From assembly GCA_013399695.1 (NCBI GenBank), contig VXAU01002231.1:528316-592315 (forward strand): a stretch of DNA of 64,000 bases, in the 5' to 3' direction. This stretch comes from Formicarius rufipectus (lineage: Eukaryota; Chordata; Aves; Passeriformes; Formicariidae). Below the pieces are notes generated by a model. It ran no database searches and was not told the DNA's origin. It saw only the letters and a list, made by a program, of their open reading frames with translations. Position 1 is the stretch's first letter, and each line of letters begins with the position of its first letter. The translations under genes and the position numbers were made by a program. Positions 38,877 through 51,600 of the stretch are shown one piece after another.

Positions 38877-40840
38877 CCTCTCATGGAGGAAGGCTCAGGG
38901 TCCAAGGAAAGAAGAGGGAGATTGGACAGTTTTTCTACTGAGTGGTCTCAGAGTTTCCTTGGAAGGCTGGGCTTTGGCTAGAACACCCATAGCCTTACAG
39001 ATGTGGGCATATGCAAAACTGGGGGTAGAAAATTACTTTTCCTGCAGCTGTGCCACCTCTGGGTGCTGGTACATGAAGAGAAGCAGCCCACAGTGACTGT
39101 AGCTGCAGCAAGTCACAAATATGTGACTCCATAGGCTACATTTATAATTTTAATTAGTGACTCTGAGGTAGTTCATATAGCCAAGCAAGAGTCAGCAGGG
39201 AGACTTTAGAAAGCAGCAGGATGCTCTTTACCCTCACACGGGTGTCTTACAGCAGGTCCTCATCTTCAATGTTTCCTCTCCATTATGAAGTGACTGAAGG
39301 GTGGGCAACTACCACAGTTGCCTTGGCAGCAGCTGGCATAGCTTTGGGATCGACCCTACTTGTTCTCCAGGGCTTCTCCACTCATCCACATGGGTTCTGG
39401 GTCAGAGGGCCTCATGGGCTCTGGCAGAAAACCTGGGGCAGGATCACTGGCAGGCTCCAGAAGAGAGAGGTGAGTGACTGCAAATGGGCTGCAGCAGCAC
39501 TGAGAAGGTCCAAGAACACAAATCACAAATTCAGATCAGTCCACCAGCCTCTGCATGGCATGCAGAATGAGGAATGATGGCACCTTGCTGTGACCAGGTT
39601 CTGTCCTTTCTAAGGCAGAAATTATTTTCAATGAGTTGAGAAATGGAAGAAGGTGCAGATCTCCAGATAGGAGACACCAGATGCCACCTGGCAGGCCAAG
39701 GCATTTTACACACAGCAGGACTGGTTTTACCTTCTGACACATAGTTTAAAATAACAAAGTTTGCAAATCATGCAGACCCTATTACAAGAAGAAAATACCA
39801 TCTTTTAAAAATAAACCCCTAGAGAAGCCTTTGTTCTTATAGTTACTAAAACGGTAACTCAGGAAAGCTCTTAATACATGATGAATTGTGGTCATGCATC
39901 TAAGAAATTCTACTTTGGCACCTTGCATGACACAACTCTTAGATACCACTAGTAATGAAACAATGTGGCTTGAAGTGTGATGTGCAGTGAATCACACAGT
40001 TCTGGCACCAAACACCCTCTGGCATGTCAGGCAGCTTTCCTCAGAGTTTCTCCCCAATAAACATCATTAGTACTACTCTGGAAAAAGCAATTTATTGCAC
40101 CATGATCCTGGTCTCAGCTATCTACTTTGAATTTTACAGCCTCCAGAGAGGAGGATGAAAGGCAAATTCCCAGTTTATGTCAAAAACCTACTTTATTAAA
40201 AAGAATTTTAAACTACTTCTTTTCTATGCAATAAACTATACATGATAATCTTGTGATTCAGTTCACAAAATAATAAAGATATTAAAAAAGCAAGCTGCTG
40301 GCAACTAGTAATGAACACACTGAAGCTTGAACCACTGAAATGGTTAAACCACAATTCCATAGGTTTTGAGATAGCCATCACTTACCAAATTTTAGAGAGG
40401 AAATTGAAATGATTTATTAGTGCTTGCAAAAAATAATGACAAATTAAAACCAGTAATTTTTTTATTAGTTTTGAAGTCACCTAGGTAAAGTTACTAAGGT
40501 TTTCTGAAATTAACTGAAAAAAATACCACCTACCTTTCTCACTCAGGTGGTCCCCTTTGTGCCTCAATCTGTTAGAACCATCGTTGAGATAAAAAGTGAT
40601 GGCAGAGATGTCCAGAAAAGGTTAAGGCAGGTCCTGGCAGGAGAGACCCACGCACATCACTTCCAGCCTGGCAGGGCAGGGTAATGCATGATCGTTCCTT
40701 GTATAGACCAAACTACTGCTCATCATGTAAATACTAAAAATAAAATTGAATTAGAAGTTCGATCCAGCAACATGAGAAGAATTTGCGGCAGATGACAAGG
40801 GGAAGGGAAATATTAACCAAGGAAATGTAAAAGATGCATT
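38877..40840. other. intergenic, nothing recognised
   Basis: No supported gene. Open frames at 39221-39742 have no recognised product. Confidence 0.5.
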
Positions 40841-40847
40841 AACTGAG

Positions 40848-41607
40848 TGTTATGGGTTGAAACCCTTTAATGAATTTCCTGCACACCAACCCACAGTTTT
40901 GAAGTTAAAAAAAAAAAAAAAAGGCACCAAGGTTCATTTGTCTCTCCAGTTTGGAGCTAAATGCCTTTCCCATTGGAAAGCTAATAACCTCTCTTACCCA
41001 CTGGATCCCCTAAAGGGATGTCTCTGGGGAAGGAGCGGAGGTGAATACAGGACTGGTAGTTTTGGCTTGTAGCTGTCTTTTTTCCTGCTCGGGGGCCAGG
41101 GCTGCTTGTGCTGTCTCGCTTGGCATTGCTGTGCCCAGCTCAGCACTGCGTGGAGTTTCTACTGGACCCTCCGCCTGCGCTCGCTGCTCGCAGGAGGGTC
41201 CCACCACCTTTCCCCGCTGCCGACTCACTCAGCGCTCAGTGACTGCCCGCGGCCGCGAGCGGGATTCGCGGGAAGCAGCCCGATCCCACGAAGGGCAGAC
41301 CCGTCCCATACGCTCCCGTGCGGCACAGGCAGCGCCGTCCCGGGGCAGCTCCGCCGCCTGCTGCGTGTGCTTGTAAATGCACCGAAAGGCAAAGCAGCGC
41401 TCCATCGTTCGACCCCTTCGGGTGTTGTTGCTTGCTCCGTTTTTGTTCTATGTACTTTTAGTAAAGAACTGTTATTCCCTTTTCTACATCTTTTTCCTGA
41501 AGCCTCTTAATTTCGAGGTTATAATTACTTGGAGGGAGGAGGGTGTTTTTAGTTCTACCCCAGGAAGGTTCCTGCCTTCTTTGGTATTTGTCTTGTTAAA
41601 TGAAGAA
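40848..41607 (+). mobile_element. CpG-rich solo LTR with 6-7-bp target duplication
   Basis: It starts TGTTATGGGTTGAAACCC. (A)ACTGAG precedes it (40841-40847) and recurs at 41607-41613, which defines a target duplication of 6 or 7 bp. The 3' part has AGTAAAGAACTGTTATTCCC and the AATTACTTGGAGGGAGGAGG run typical of an avian ERV LTR. The middle (about 41090-41370) is CpG-rich. The last bases are GAA rather than CA, so the end is slightly decayed. A 6-bp duplication would suggest an ERVK-like (class II) element. It lies about 0.7 kb downstream of the RIPK2 stop, in opposite orientation. Confidence 0.72.
41349..41363 (-). promoter_or_regulatory. CTCF-like motif CAGCAGGCGGCGGAG (weaker)
   Basis: It occupies the homologous position to the motif at 30962-30976 in the related LTR and lies on the opposite strand. 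It has more departures from the CTCF consensus. Confidence 0.3.
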
Positions 41608-42081
41608 ACTGAGACACCTCTATATAGCATCTATCTGGATGTCATCCTACTATGATTTCACGAATAGTTTAATCGGTTGTAACCAAATAATGTGAAAGGC
41701 TGTAGCTGCAGCCTTTCCCATGTATCAGTTCTCAGCAGAACATAGGTGACAAGTGCAACGTCCTCCTAGCCCTCAGGCTTCTCTTTGGACTGACATTTTT
41801 CTTATGCAGTGGTCTCAAAAAAATCCTGTAAAAATGCTGTGCAAACTTCCTCCCACCTACCACTCGTCCATACGTACACCAGCATTGCTTAAGGGAGAAA
41901 ATGTAATACATACACAGCAAAATAGCCCCAGAATTAGGCATCCAGATTATTTCCCTGCTCTAGGGGAAAGAGCAGATGGAGGGAGAAAAACAAATGCTGC
42001 ATAGTTGAGATGAGTTGTCTTAGTCCTGTGAGGTGAAAGGAAAGGCTATGTATGAACAGCAAACATGTAAAACAGGGAACA

Positions 42082-42087
42082 TTTAAT
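42082..42087 (-). terminator. candidate RIPK2 poly(A) signal ATTAAA
   Basis: This is a minus-strand ATTAAA about 250 bases after the stop. No canonical AATAAA was seen on this strand between the stop and the LTR at 41607. Tentative. Confidence 0.3.
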
Positions 42088-42338
42088 GTTTTTCTTTCTC
42101 ATGTATAAACAAAACACTTTTACAAACTCAGTCAAGGAGTGTCAAGTGTTCAACTTTATGATTGCACTGCAACTGATTAACTGGTCGCTCATGAAATGCA
42201 GGTTAGATGAACTCAAATGTCCTTTCTGAGACTCTACAAAGGCATAGTAAGGACAAAGCAGCACATATATAAAACTACCATATAGAAATAAGAATCTTGT
42301 AAGAAATATTCACATGGTTTCATATAGAAAGAACAAAT

Positions 42339-42664
42339 TTAAGGATGCAGTCTTTGAGAATTAGATACAATGTCTGGATAAGGCTGAAGTCCTAGCTGTT
42401 TGTTATCTTTCAATTTTTGTACTATAATTCTGGCAAATTCCTCTCCTTGGCTGTCTGAAGTATCAAGCAATTGTCGTACTTTTGATGTCCTTGTAGGTTT
42501 GGTGCTTATAAGTTCATAATCTTCTTTCATGAGTAAAAATCTTGATAGAAGAGCATCCAGTGATTGATTCAAACATGCTTCAGTCATCTGATCAATAATT
42601 TCTTCTCTTTTGCTTTGGATCCACTGATGAGCTACATTGTGTTGTGTGGTTTCCAATAGAAAAT
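42339..42664 (-). CDS. RIPK2: RIPK2 coding exon 11 (CARD, stop)
   Basis: It encodes the CARD: AHQWIQSKREEIIDQMTEAC, LNQSLDALLSRFLLMKEDYE and TKPTRTSKVRQLLDT. The tail LGLQPYPDIVSNSQRLHP is shorter and different from the human tail. The human SRDLIMKED segment reads SRFLLMKED here. Confidence 0.96.
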
Positions 42665-45600
42665 CTGAGATTAGAGAGGATTAAAAAAAAAGGAATTGTA
42701 ACTGTCTGTCAATAAATGTTGCCACAGAACAAAGAATAAGCTGAGAAAGAGCTGTTAAAATGTTCCAGTTTGTCAAATATGGTGATTAGAGTATTTATTC
42801 TATCTGAATCATAGATTAATTTAGGTTAGAAGGAACCCTCAAGGAGGTCATCTGGTCTAGTGGCCTGCTCAGAGCTGGGCCAACTTCAAGCATAACTCAG
42901 GTTGCTCAGGGCCTTGTCCAGCTGAATTTTGAGCATCTCCAAGTGATGGTACTTCTGTAGCCTCCATGGGCAACCTGTTCCAGTGTTCAACCCGACCTGG
43001 TACTAAAAAGAGAGAGGTGGTAAATTCACTTTCCTAGGGGATTTTTATTGAAGTTTTCTGAAAACATCCCTGAAGCTTCCTGGTATTTTCCTCAAGACGA
43101 GGATTCACACAGCGGAAAGGTGTCCATTCTCATATTTCCAGAAGAGGGATGATGCAACATATTTATAAAGTTGCATATTATTGTGTGTCCCCTCAAAAGA
43201 AATGCATTGCTGAATAATTCATCATGCATCAAAAGGTTTTTTTTGTTAACTTTTTTTGGAAGCACACTTTTAACAGTTATTTGATGCATAGGAATATAAA
43301 ACTAACACAGAAGATGTTAGTTGAGATGCTGTGTGAGATGCTGACACAGCTGCTGCTTCTTTTTGTCTCACCAACAAGATGTCTAAGTTCAAACGAAGTT
43401 ATTTTTTTCATATTCCGCTGACTGTGGCTCTGCTGCAGCAACAGGAGATAGGAGAAATACTACAAGCAAATGGAATGGGGTAGAAAAGACCCACGGCAGT
43501 AGGAATTATGTTTGCTTAAAGGGAGAGAAAAAAACTAGGAGCTACAGGTACGTGTACGTGTTAACATTTTACATTGATTTTGCTTACTTTGTAGTGTACG
43601 TCTACAAAGACAGAATTACTTGCTTTTTTCATTTGCGGATGCTTTGTTTTCGTTTTACAGACTGATAACAGTTTAATCTCAGTTTCCATTTCATACACAT
43701 ATATATTTGATGTTAGAACACTTAATGTGGGTCTTGGAATTAAATAGGAATACCTGAAGGAATCAGTGATGACCGCAGTATATGTGATGCAGAATTTGAG
43801 GCATCTGAAATACTCTTGTCAGATGAGGAAACATTACTGTATGGATGCACAAAAAGTTTGGCACTCTGAGCTACAGAGATATTTTCATCCATGCTCTGGT
43901 TGTTGAGAGAGTGCAGACCTGCAGAATTTTCATCTTAGGAGAAAAAAAAAAAGGAGAAAAAAAGAAAAAGAGCAAGTTGTATTACTTCTGTGTTCAAATA
44001 AAACACAGTTATCAGACACTATTTAGAGAAATTCCATGAAAAAGTCCTAAACAAACTTTCACATGATATACAACACATTAATCCTTATTCTCAAGTTCTG
44101 AGTACATTTATGTCCCTTAAATTTTCCCAGGGCTTGACCATGAGTTTGGGGTTCCTGTTTTGTTTTAAAGAAACATTGGAAGTATAAATCTGGTAGATGT
44201 GAATGTTAATGATTTTTGTAGGGACTGGAAGAACAAAATACATCCTTTGAGTATTTGGAGAAGTAACTAGGAGTCAGCATGAAAGCAGACTCATTTATTT
44301 TGATGAAGTTTGGTAGCACAACAAAGGTGAAAACATTAAAAAAATATTCAGGAGGAGGAAAAGAGAATGAAGAGCAATGTTAATATTCATTGGGAGGCCA
44401 ATAGAAGCTTTCTGTAGTCAATTAAAACAAGATATGACTTCAAGAAAGCTTCATGTAAACTTTTGAAAAGAAAAAGTATTTCTGAGGTGGGAAACTTAAT
44501 AATTTCTAGTTTCATGATTTTTTTATAGTAGAAAAGGATGATGGATGTGAAAGCAGCAGTAGGAATGACTCAAGGAAGAGGTGACAAACAGCTGATGAGA
44601 AACACACTATGGGACATATGCCTAAATCTGTAAACAGTTTTCATGACAGACTTTCACAATGTCACTTGATAAAGAGATGTTAACTCTTTAGATGTTAACT
44701 CTTTTAGATGTTAACTAAGAACAAGAGACATGAGAATTCAGATGAATATCTAAAGACACAATGAGGCAGCCCCATGGACAACTCGGGATTACCTGTCCAA
44801 TGGGGAAATCTGAAGGTGTATCACCAGTTCACTGTTGACCTGTAGAAGAATATGTCTATAAGTACATGGAGCAGGAATAGAAAGTGGAAGAAATTACATT
44901 CTAAGTATTTTTTTAAATGGTGGACTAGAATTCATAGTAATAAGTATTGTATTTCATGAATGGAAGAGAAAGCTGGGCAGAGCTATGTAGTGTGAAGCAG
45001 CAGATATTGCCCACTGTGAGTGAAAGATCATTTTAGAGGAATATTTTAAGCAGCTTTGCTGGGATGGATTTTTATAGATCCTTATGCACACACATTTAAT
45101 TTAGTAACATTAAGATAGAACTACTGGGATTGTAGTGGTATGGGAGAATGACCTTGACCAGTGACCACAGCAGAAAAAATACAATAATAAAAATCACAGA
45201 ATTGTTTAGGCTGGAAAGACCCTTAAGATTATCAAGTCCAACCATTAACCTGGCACTGCAAAGTCCAGCACTACACCAGCACTACAAAGCCCCTTAGTGT
45301 CATGTCTGCACATCTTTTAAATACCTCCAGGTTGGTGATACAACCACTTCTCTGGGCAGCCCGTTCCAATGCTTGACAACTCTTTCTGTCAAGAAATTCT
45401 TCCTAATAGCCAATCTAAACCTTCCCTGGCACAACTCAAGGCCATTTTCTCTCATCCTATTGCATATTAATATCTCTTGTTGGTTAAGAGACGGAACCCC
45501 ACCTGGCTACAACCTGCTTTCCAGTAGCTGTAGAGAGCAGTAAGGTGTCACCTGAGCCTTCTTTTCCACAGGCTAAACAACCCCAGCTCCCTCAGAGAAA

Positions 45601-48600
45601 CATGCTAATGACATTTATTCAGATGTGATTAGAAAAAAACCCAAGCTGACACAATTTACTCAGAAAGAACCTAGTTGTCCTAGAAAACTGGAGTGATAGA
45701 AGTGAAAACTCAGAAGGAAAATATGAGATCTAAACCTTCTGCATCAAGTTGGGGCTAATGATTTGAGGTGAGGCGAGATGAGGAAAAAAAAGAACCCTAC
45801 ATAGCTTACTCTGTTATGAATGATTTTTTGAGAAAGTAAACCTTAGAATTTTATTTTTCCTAAGTAATGGGGCTTTTTTAGAAAAAAACCCAAAACCATG
45901 GGTCCTGTCTTTCATAATAGTAAGTATAGGTCTGGTAGTCTTAGTTCAATGACTTAAGTTAGCATGAGAAGGACTAGTATCATATCAGGAGAATAAAGAT
46001 GAGGATTTTACATAGGCCTTCAAAAGGGTGTATCCTGTTCATCTACCACAACAAAGTATATTATAGGATTACTGTATAAATGAGAAATGAAAAGGAAAGA
46101 GGGAAACGAGCTGTTGAAACTTAGAAAAATGCCCAAGAAAAGCCCACCAGGGAAGGAGAAAAAAAAAGGAAAAATGAAAAAAGAAGACAAGTATTAACTC
46201 TGAAAAAGTATTCTAATTGTACTGGTGGAAAAAAAATATCTCAACTAAAATCATTAAGTCCCTAAATTAAAAGTCATTAACTTTTGCCATGGTGTCATGC
46301 CAAACTCCTCTCTTCCTAACAGCTACTGGGGAACAGATTTTTCACCTTAAACAATTACATCTGAATTTAAAGAGTAAGAGGAATGTCAGTCTTATTTTCC
46401 ATTACAACACTACCTGATGCAAATATTGGCAAAGAAACAACAAACACTTCTGCAGGGTTTTGCAGACACCATTTTCACAAATTTTAGGATATCTATACCT
46501 AAGCATAGCACAACGAAGTCTAAGCAATGACTCATATAAAAGGACCACTAACTAATCAGCCAGATCAATTGTATCAATAAATTTTCATTGATGACCTCCA
46601 CAGGCACACACAACCATTTTTCGCAGGAACCAGTAGCAAGAGGGTTGACATTTATCATTCTCCTATGTGATTACACTTATAGTCCAAGTTCATTTCAAAC
46701 TAATACTCCATGTTCTAAAATTTATCACAGCATTCTTATTAAGCCAGATAGGTATAAGTTATTCTTAGTTTCTGAGATTTTTATGCTATGTGTATAGGTA
46801 AATGCTTCAGGTGAGGTACAACTAACGTACCTGCACTTGCTTGCTGCCATTTTCTCCACTAATTCCAAGTCCCCAAGCCTCCCATAATTCATTTCCCTTA
46901 AAATTCCTACTGTATTTATATTGTTCTACTACACTGAGCAAAAGTTCAAGATTGTGGATGTGTTTAAACAGGAACTGAAAAAGAAACTGCCTGTGCTCTC
47001 TTAGCTCTCCTAAAGTATCTCTGGTTTTGCAGAACTCAGCACACTTTTTGACCTTACCTAGTATCAGTGAAGTCAATTTTTTGTCTGCTTTCACACTACT
47101 GATCCTTGGAAAGCCAGAGGATACTCCATTCTCCTAAAATATGCTTGCTTTTCATCAAGGTAATCTAAATGCAGTTTTATTATATTTTTATATATATTTA
47201 TATGTTGCTATTCCAGCTGGGTCCCATTGCATTTTTCTGGCTTCTCATGTCAGCAAAACTTCAAAATCGAATTTTCTCAAGGGAATTTTAGCCAACTTTC
47301 AGTCAGAAAACAGAAGACAGCTACAAAAGGTCTGTGCAGATACTTTTAGAAGGCAATCTATTGAAGCCACTTTTATTGATTGAATAAAAAATTATCTAGA
47401 GGTTGGGCCCCACTGGAAACTTTGAACTTACTTAGCTTCAATGCCTCATAAGGTGTAGTCTTTTTATATTTAGAAGTAGTCCACAAATTGTGTTTTTTTT
47501 TTTCCTTTTTTGTTTTACCTAAACCAAGAGTCTTAAGACAAGTAAATGCTATCTCCACACTAACAACCCTGAGCAGAAAAACTGAAGCTGTGAGCTGTGA
47601 GGATTCTCAAGAGACAGGAACAGAAAATTAGATCTTAAAAACTGTTATTTTTACTCAAAGCACTAAGTTTACAAAACATGTTATTTTCTGACATAAATAG
47701 GGACGAAACTTCCTGCTACGCAAATGCAAGGTCACAGTGGGAATGTAAAGGCACAATGGCAACTAAAGTTTACACAAAGTCAAGAGTATCTCACCCAATG
47801 AGAGGATGTTACACTGGGGAATAGACTTGAGCTTTGATATATCTGGAGAGATGCTCCGAAGAGGAAGTGCATCACATTGTATGGAGCCAGAATATGTTTC
47901 CTGAAATAAATCCAAGTGTATATTGAACAGGCACATCAAATAAATATAAAGTTGCAATTTCTTTTACAGAGAACGTTCTCATCACTGCGTTTTTCTTGCT
48001 ATCTAGATGCCCAATAGACAGCGCAATTAAAATACAGTAAACCTGAAGAAATTATATAATCCTAATACTTGTGTTTTTCCAAAGCTGACAGCAATTTTGT
48101 ATACGTTTAAATAGTAGTAAGAACCAAAAGCAGCATCATTAAGAATAAAAATATTAATGTAAATCTGTATGATCCTATGTAAGTAAGCTCTGTAAAGGTG
48201 TAAGGGAGCAGTAGACAATCTCTTACAAGTGGCAGATATTGTGTGCTGCATTCCTCCTTGAGGGACACATAGATTCATAGAAAGTATATCCTGAGTTGGA
48301 AGGGACCTACAAGGTTGATCAAAGCCCAGCTCCTGGCCCTACATAGGACAATCCCAAGCATGTGCCTGAAAATATTGCCCAAATCCTTCTTGAACTCTCT
48401 CAGGCTTGGTGCTGTGACCACTTCCCTGGCGAGCCTGTTCTAGTGCTCAGTCGCCCTATGGGTGAAAAACCTTTTCCCAATATCCAATCTAAACATCCCC
48501 TGTCAGAGCTTCATGCCATATTTAGAGCTTTCCCATACTGAGATGCCCTTCGTATTTCTGCATACCCACATGACCATCTCCCGATATGGCTATGCATTTG

Positions 48601-51600
48601 TTACACTCTGGCTCAACTAAAGACTTTTATGCCTTTTGTGACTGCACAGGAAAGTAAAGTGCAGAACCACTCCCGCTAACTAGGTTAACCTTCCTTTAAG
48701 CTCTCAGGATGCTAACATATAAAATATTTACCTTTTGGGGATTCAGAGGTATATTTAGAGATATCTGCTCCACATTTGCTTTCTTTCCACTTTTGTAAAT
48801 GCATTGTGATTCATATAGTGACTGGAAGAGACACATTTACCTGTATTAAATTTCTGCTGTAAGACAAGATAACAGCTCTGTAGAAACACATGCTTCAACC
48901 AGATACAAGATTAGTTACATTTCTTTTAGTAAACAAATGTTACCAATTTACTTGACCAACTGTAACAACAGCTACTTACCTTTGATCTCTTTAACAGAAT
49001 TACTGCTTCCAGCATAGCTATTCCATCAAACGTCCGCAGAACTGGCTCAAGGTCTATTAAACATTCTGAATAAAGAAAGAGTACTTTGTGAACGGTTTGA
49101 AGTGGAAATCAAGTTGTCATTTTACTAAAGCAAGAATAATTTGTCTCCTGACAAATACCAAACCACTTATGCTGCTAAACAGAAGTTTCTTGCTTTCACC
49201 TGTTAAAACAGTTCACACCACCAAAATAAAGCCCATCCTGATCTGATCACCTTATCACTCTGTACCAAAAGAGATCCAGGACTGTACTGCAAGTCTCACA
49301 TTCATGGAATGGACAGATTGGTGTTTGCCACGTTTCAAAGTAGACCCATCAAGCCTGATTAGCTGAATGAGACCAAACACCATAAAACCTCAGAGCTATT
49401 GCTGTCTTCCCACTCCAGCAGAAGTGTTAAAGATTTATATATTGAAAATAAACACACCCCTAACACAGCACTATCCAGAATATATGCTGGGAGGCAGGGC
49501 CAGAGAAGAGGGGACAGTCAATGCATTGACCTATCACATCCAGTGAAACCAAATGATACTGTCCTCAGTTTCACCAAATGCAGCAAGACAGAAAGTTAAA
49601 ATCTTCCTCTCACATAGGGTGGGCATAGGACAGTCCCAATCAGCAAATGACAACCTGTGCTATGCTCCCTTGCTTCCAAAAGTTTATAATACTAAATATT
49701 TCAAATTTTAAGATGACTATATTATAAAATGTTTTTGAAACTGTGCTCAAATACAGCAAAACTCAGGAAGGATGATAGTATATTGCAATCATAGCAACTG
49801 CACTGCTATGAACTCCATTAATTTAGCAGAACTCCTTTACCATACTAGCAACCCATCACACTGCATCCTTATTAATGTATTTTTACTTTTTACTCTAATT
49901 TTACCACTGTTCTTCTATATTAACTTTTTTCCACTGGCATCTTCAAGACATACAATAAAATAAGAATCCCGGTATTGAATGCATCAGCTAAACCACAGTT
50001 TTAGAGGTCTGGCACATCATTTTTCACACTGAAATACTAGAATTGTTAATTTTTGTTGACTAAAATTTTGAAAATAATTAAATTGTAGGTACACACTCCA
50101 ACTGTATATGGAGAGATGGTGATAAGCAGTCTTTATCCTCTGTTTATAAGAGGAATAGATAGAGTTAAGCTTCTCTATTTAAAGCTTATTTAACAAAAAG
50201 GGGGTTTTTGAGTGTCTTTGTGTGTCTGTCCCTGTGCTATGGTAAATGCAAAATTTCCCCATCAGTGCGCTTTAATTCCCTTAATTTTGGAACAGTTTTG
50301 CAACTTCCTCTTTCTTTTTATGATTGTAGAGGCAAAAAGCAATGTATGCGGGTTTTTTTAAAGACCATCTCACTATAGACACGGCACTAATAACAGAACC
50401 CAAGTTACACCACGCTGTAGTACATGCCCCAGGTAATTATCCCTTCATTCTTTTTGATTTTAGAAAAATATTGTAAAGAGATACATTTCCTTCCTTGAAA
50501 AAAAAAAACAAACAAATATCCACAATTTCCACAAAAATCAGACTCACTCCAACATAACCAGACATTTCAAAATGTTCTTAAGACAAAAATGAAAATGCAT
50601 CAAAACAAGTCATGTAATTAATTTTTGACTGTAAACTCAACATGAAGATGCTGTATGTGTTTGGATGTTTCTCATTTTGCCCTCTGCCAAACTCATGCAA
50701 AACTCCAAAGTTATGAACATTTCTTTCTGTGCTCCATGAGTAACAGTTCTCTAACACTTTCCAACTCAAAGGAAGTATGTCTACACTTTCCAACTCAAAG
50801 GAATTATGTCTACAAACACCTGAAAAATAATAAATTTCTGTTCACTAAACAAACAAATGAAACAGTGTTGTGGACCTCTCTACTCATAACATTAAAAAAC
50901 CCCAACCAATCAAAATACCATCCCCCTCCTCCCAAACTCCAAATCAAAATCAAACCCTAAAAGCAAAAGGCACTAGAGCCAACTAAAAAGCCTGGTTTTT
51001 GACATCTGAGTCACTGTCTCATTGAGCCAGAGATCTCTGTACTGTTCTACATTTGAATGCTTTCAGAAACTCTCTTAGTCTACATTTTAGTCTCTCCAAA
51101 GTGACTCAGCTTTCCATACTGACTTAGGACTACATTTTCTAAAGCAAGAAGGTGGATGATTTTAGCAATCTAAACAAGCACAGTGAGGCAGCTGCAGGAA
51201 CCACTGTTCAATTCACTGCCCTGATGTATGTGTGCACGGTTAACACTTGCAAGAGCAAGACTGACAGTCAAAAACAGGTAATTCCTTTCTGCCAATTTTG
51301 ATGGAATTACCTTTATGCAAGCAAAGTGTGCTGGTTAAGTTCAAACACAGGCTTGCAGAAATAAACCCCAAATTTTTCCAGTTCTCACACTAATCTCTGC
51401 AAGCTTGCACTTCAGTCTGATTCTCTAAGTTCTGCAAATCCACTGGATCCAGCTGAAAACAGCTTTATTTGGTTTCATGGACAAAAAGCTAAACACAGAA
51501 AAGCTAGAAAGTTAAGTTCCTGATTGATAAAGGAAGGAACAATCAAAGATAAACTGTAGTGAATTCATCTTCTGTTTGCATCTCAGTATAAATTTTCTCA

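Noticed and set aside
41041..41510. Overlapping open frames of 111-134 codons
   Set aside because: They lie inside the CpG-rich LTR and resemble no protein; they result from GC content.
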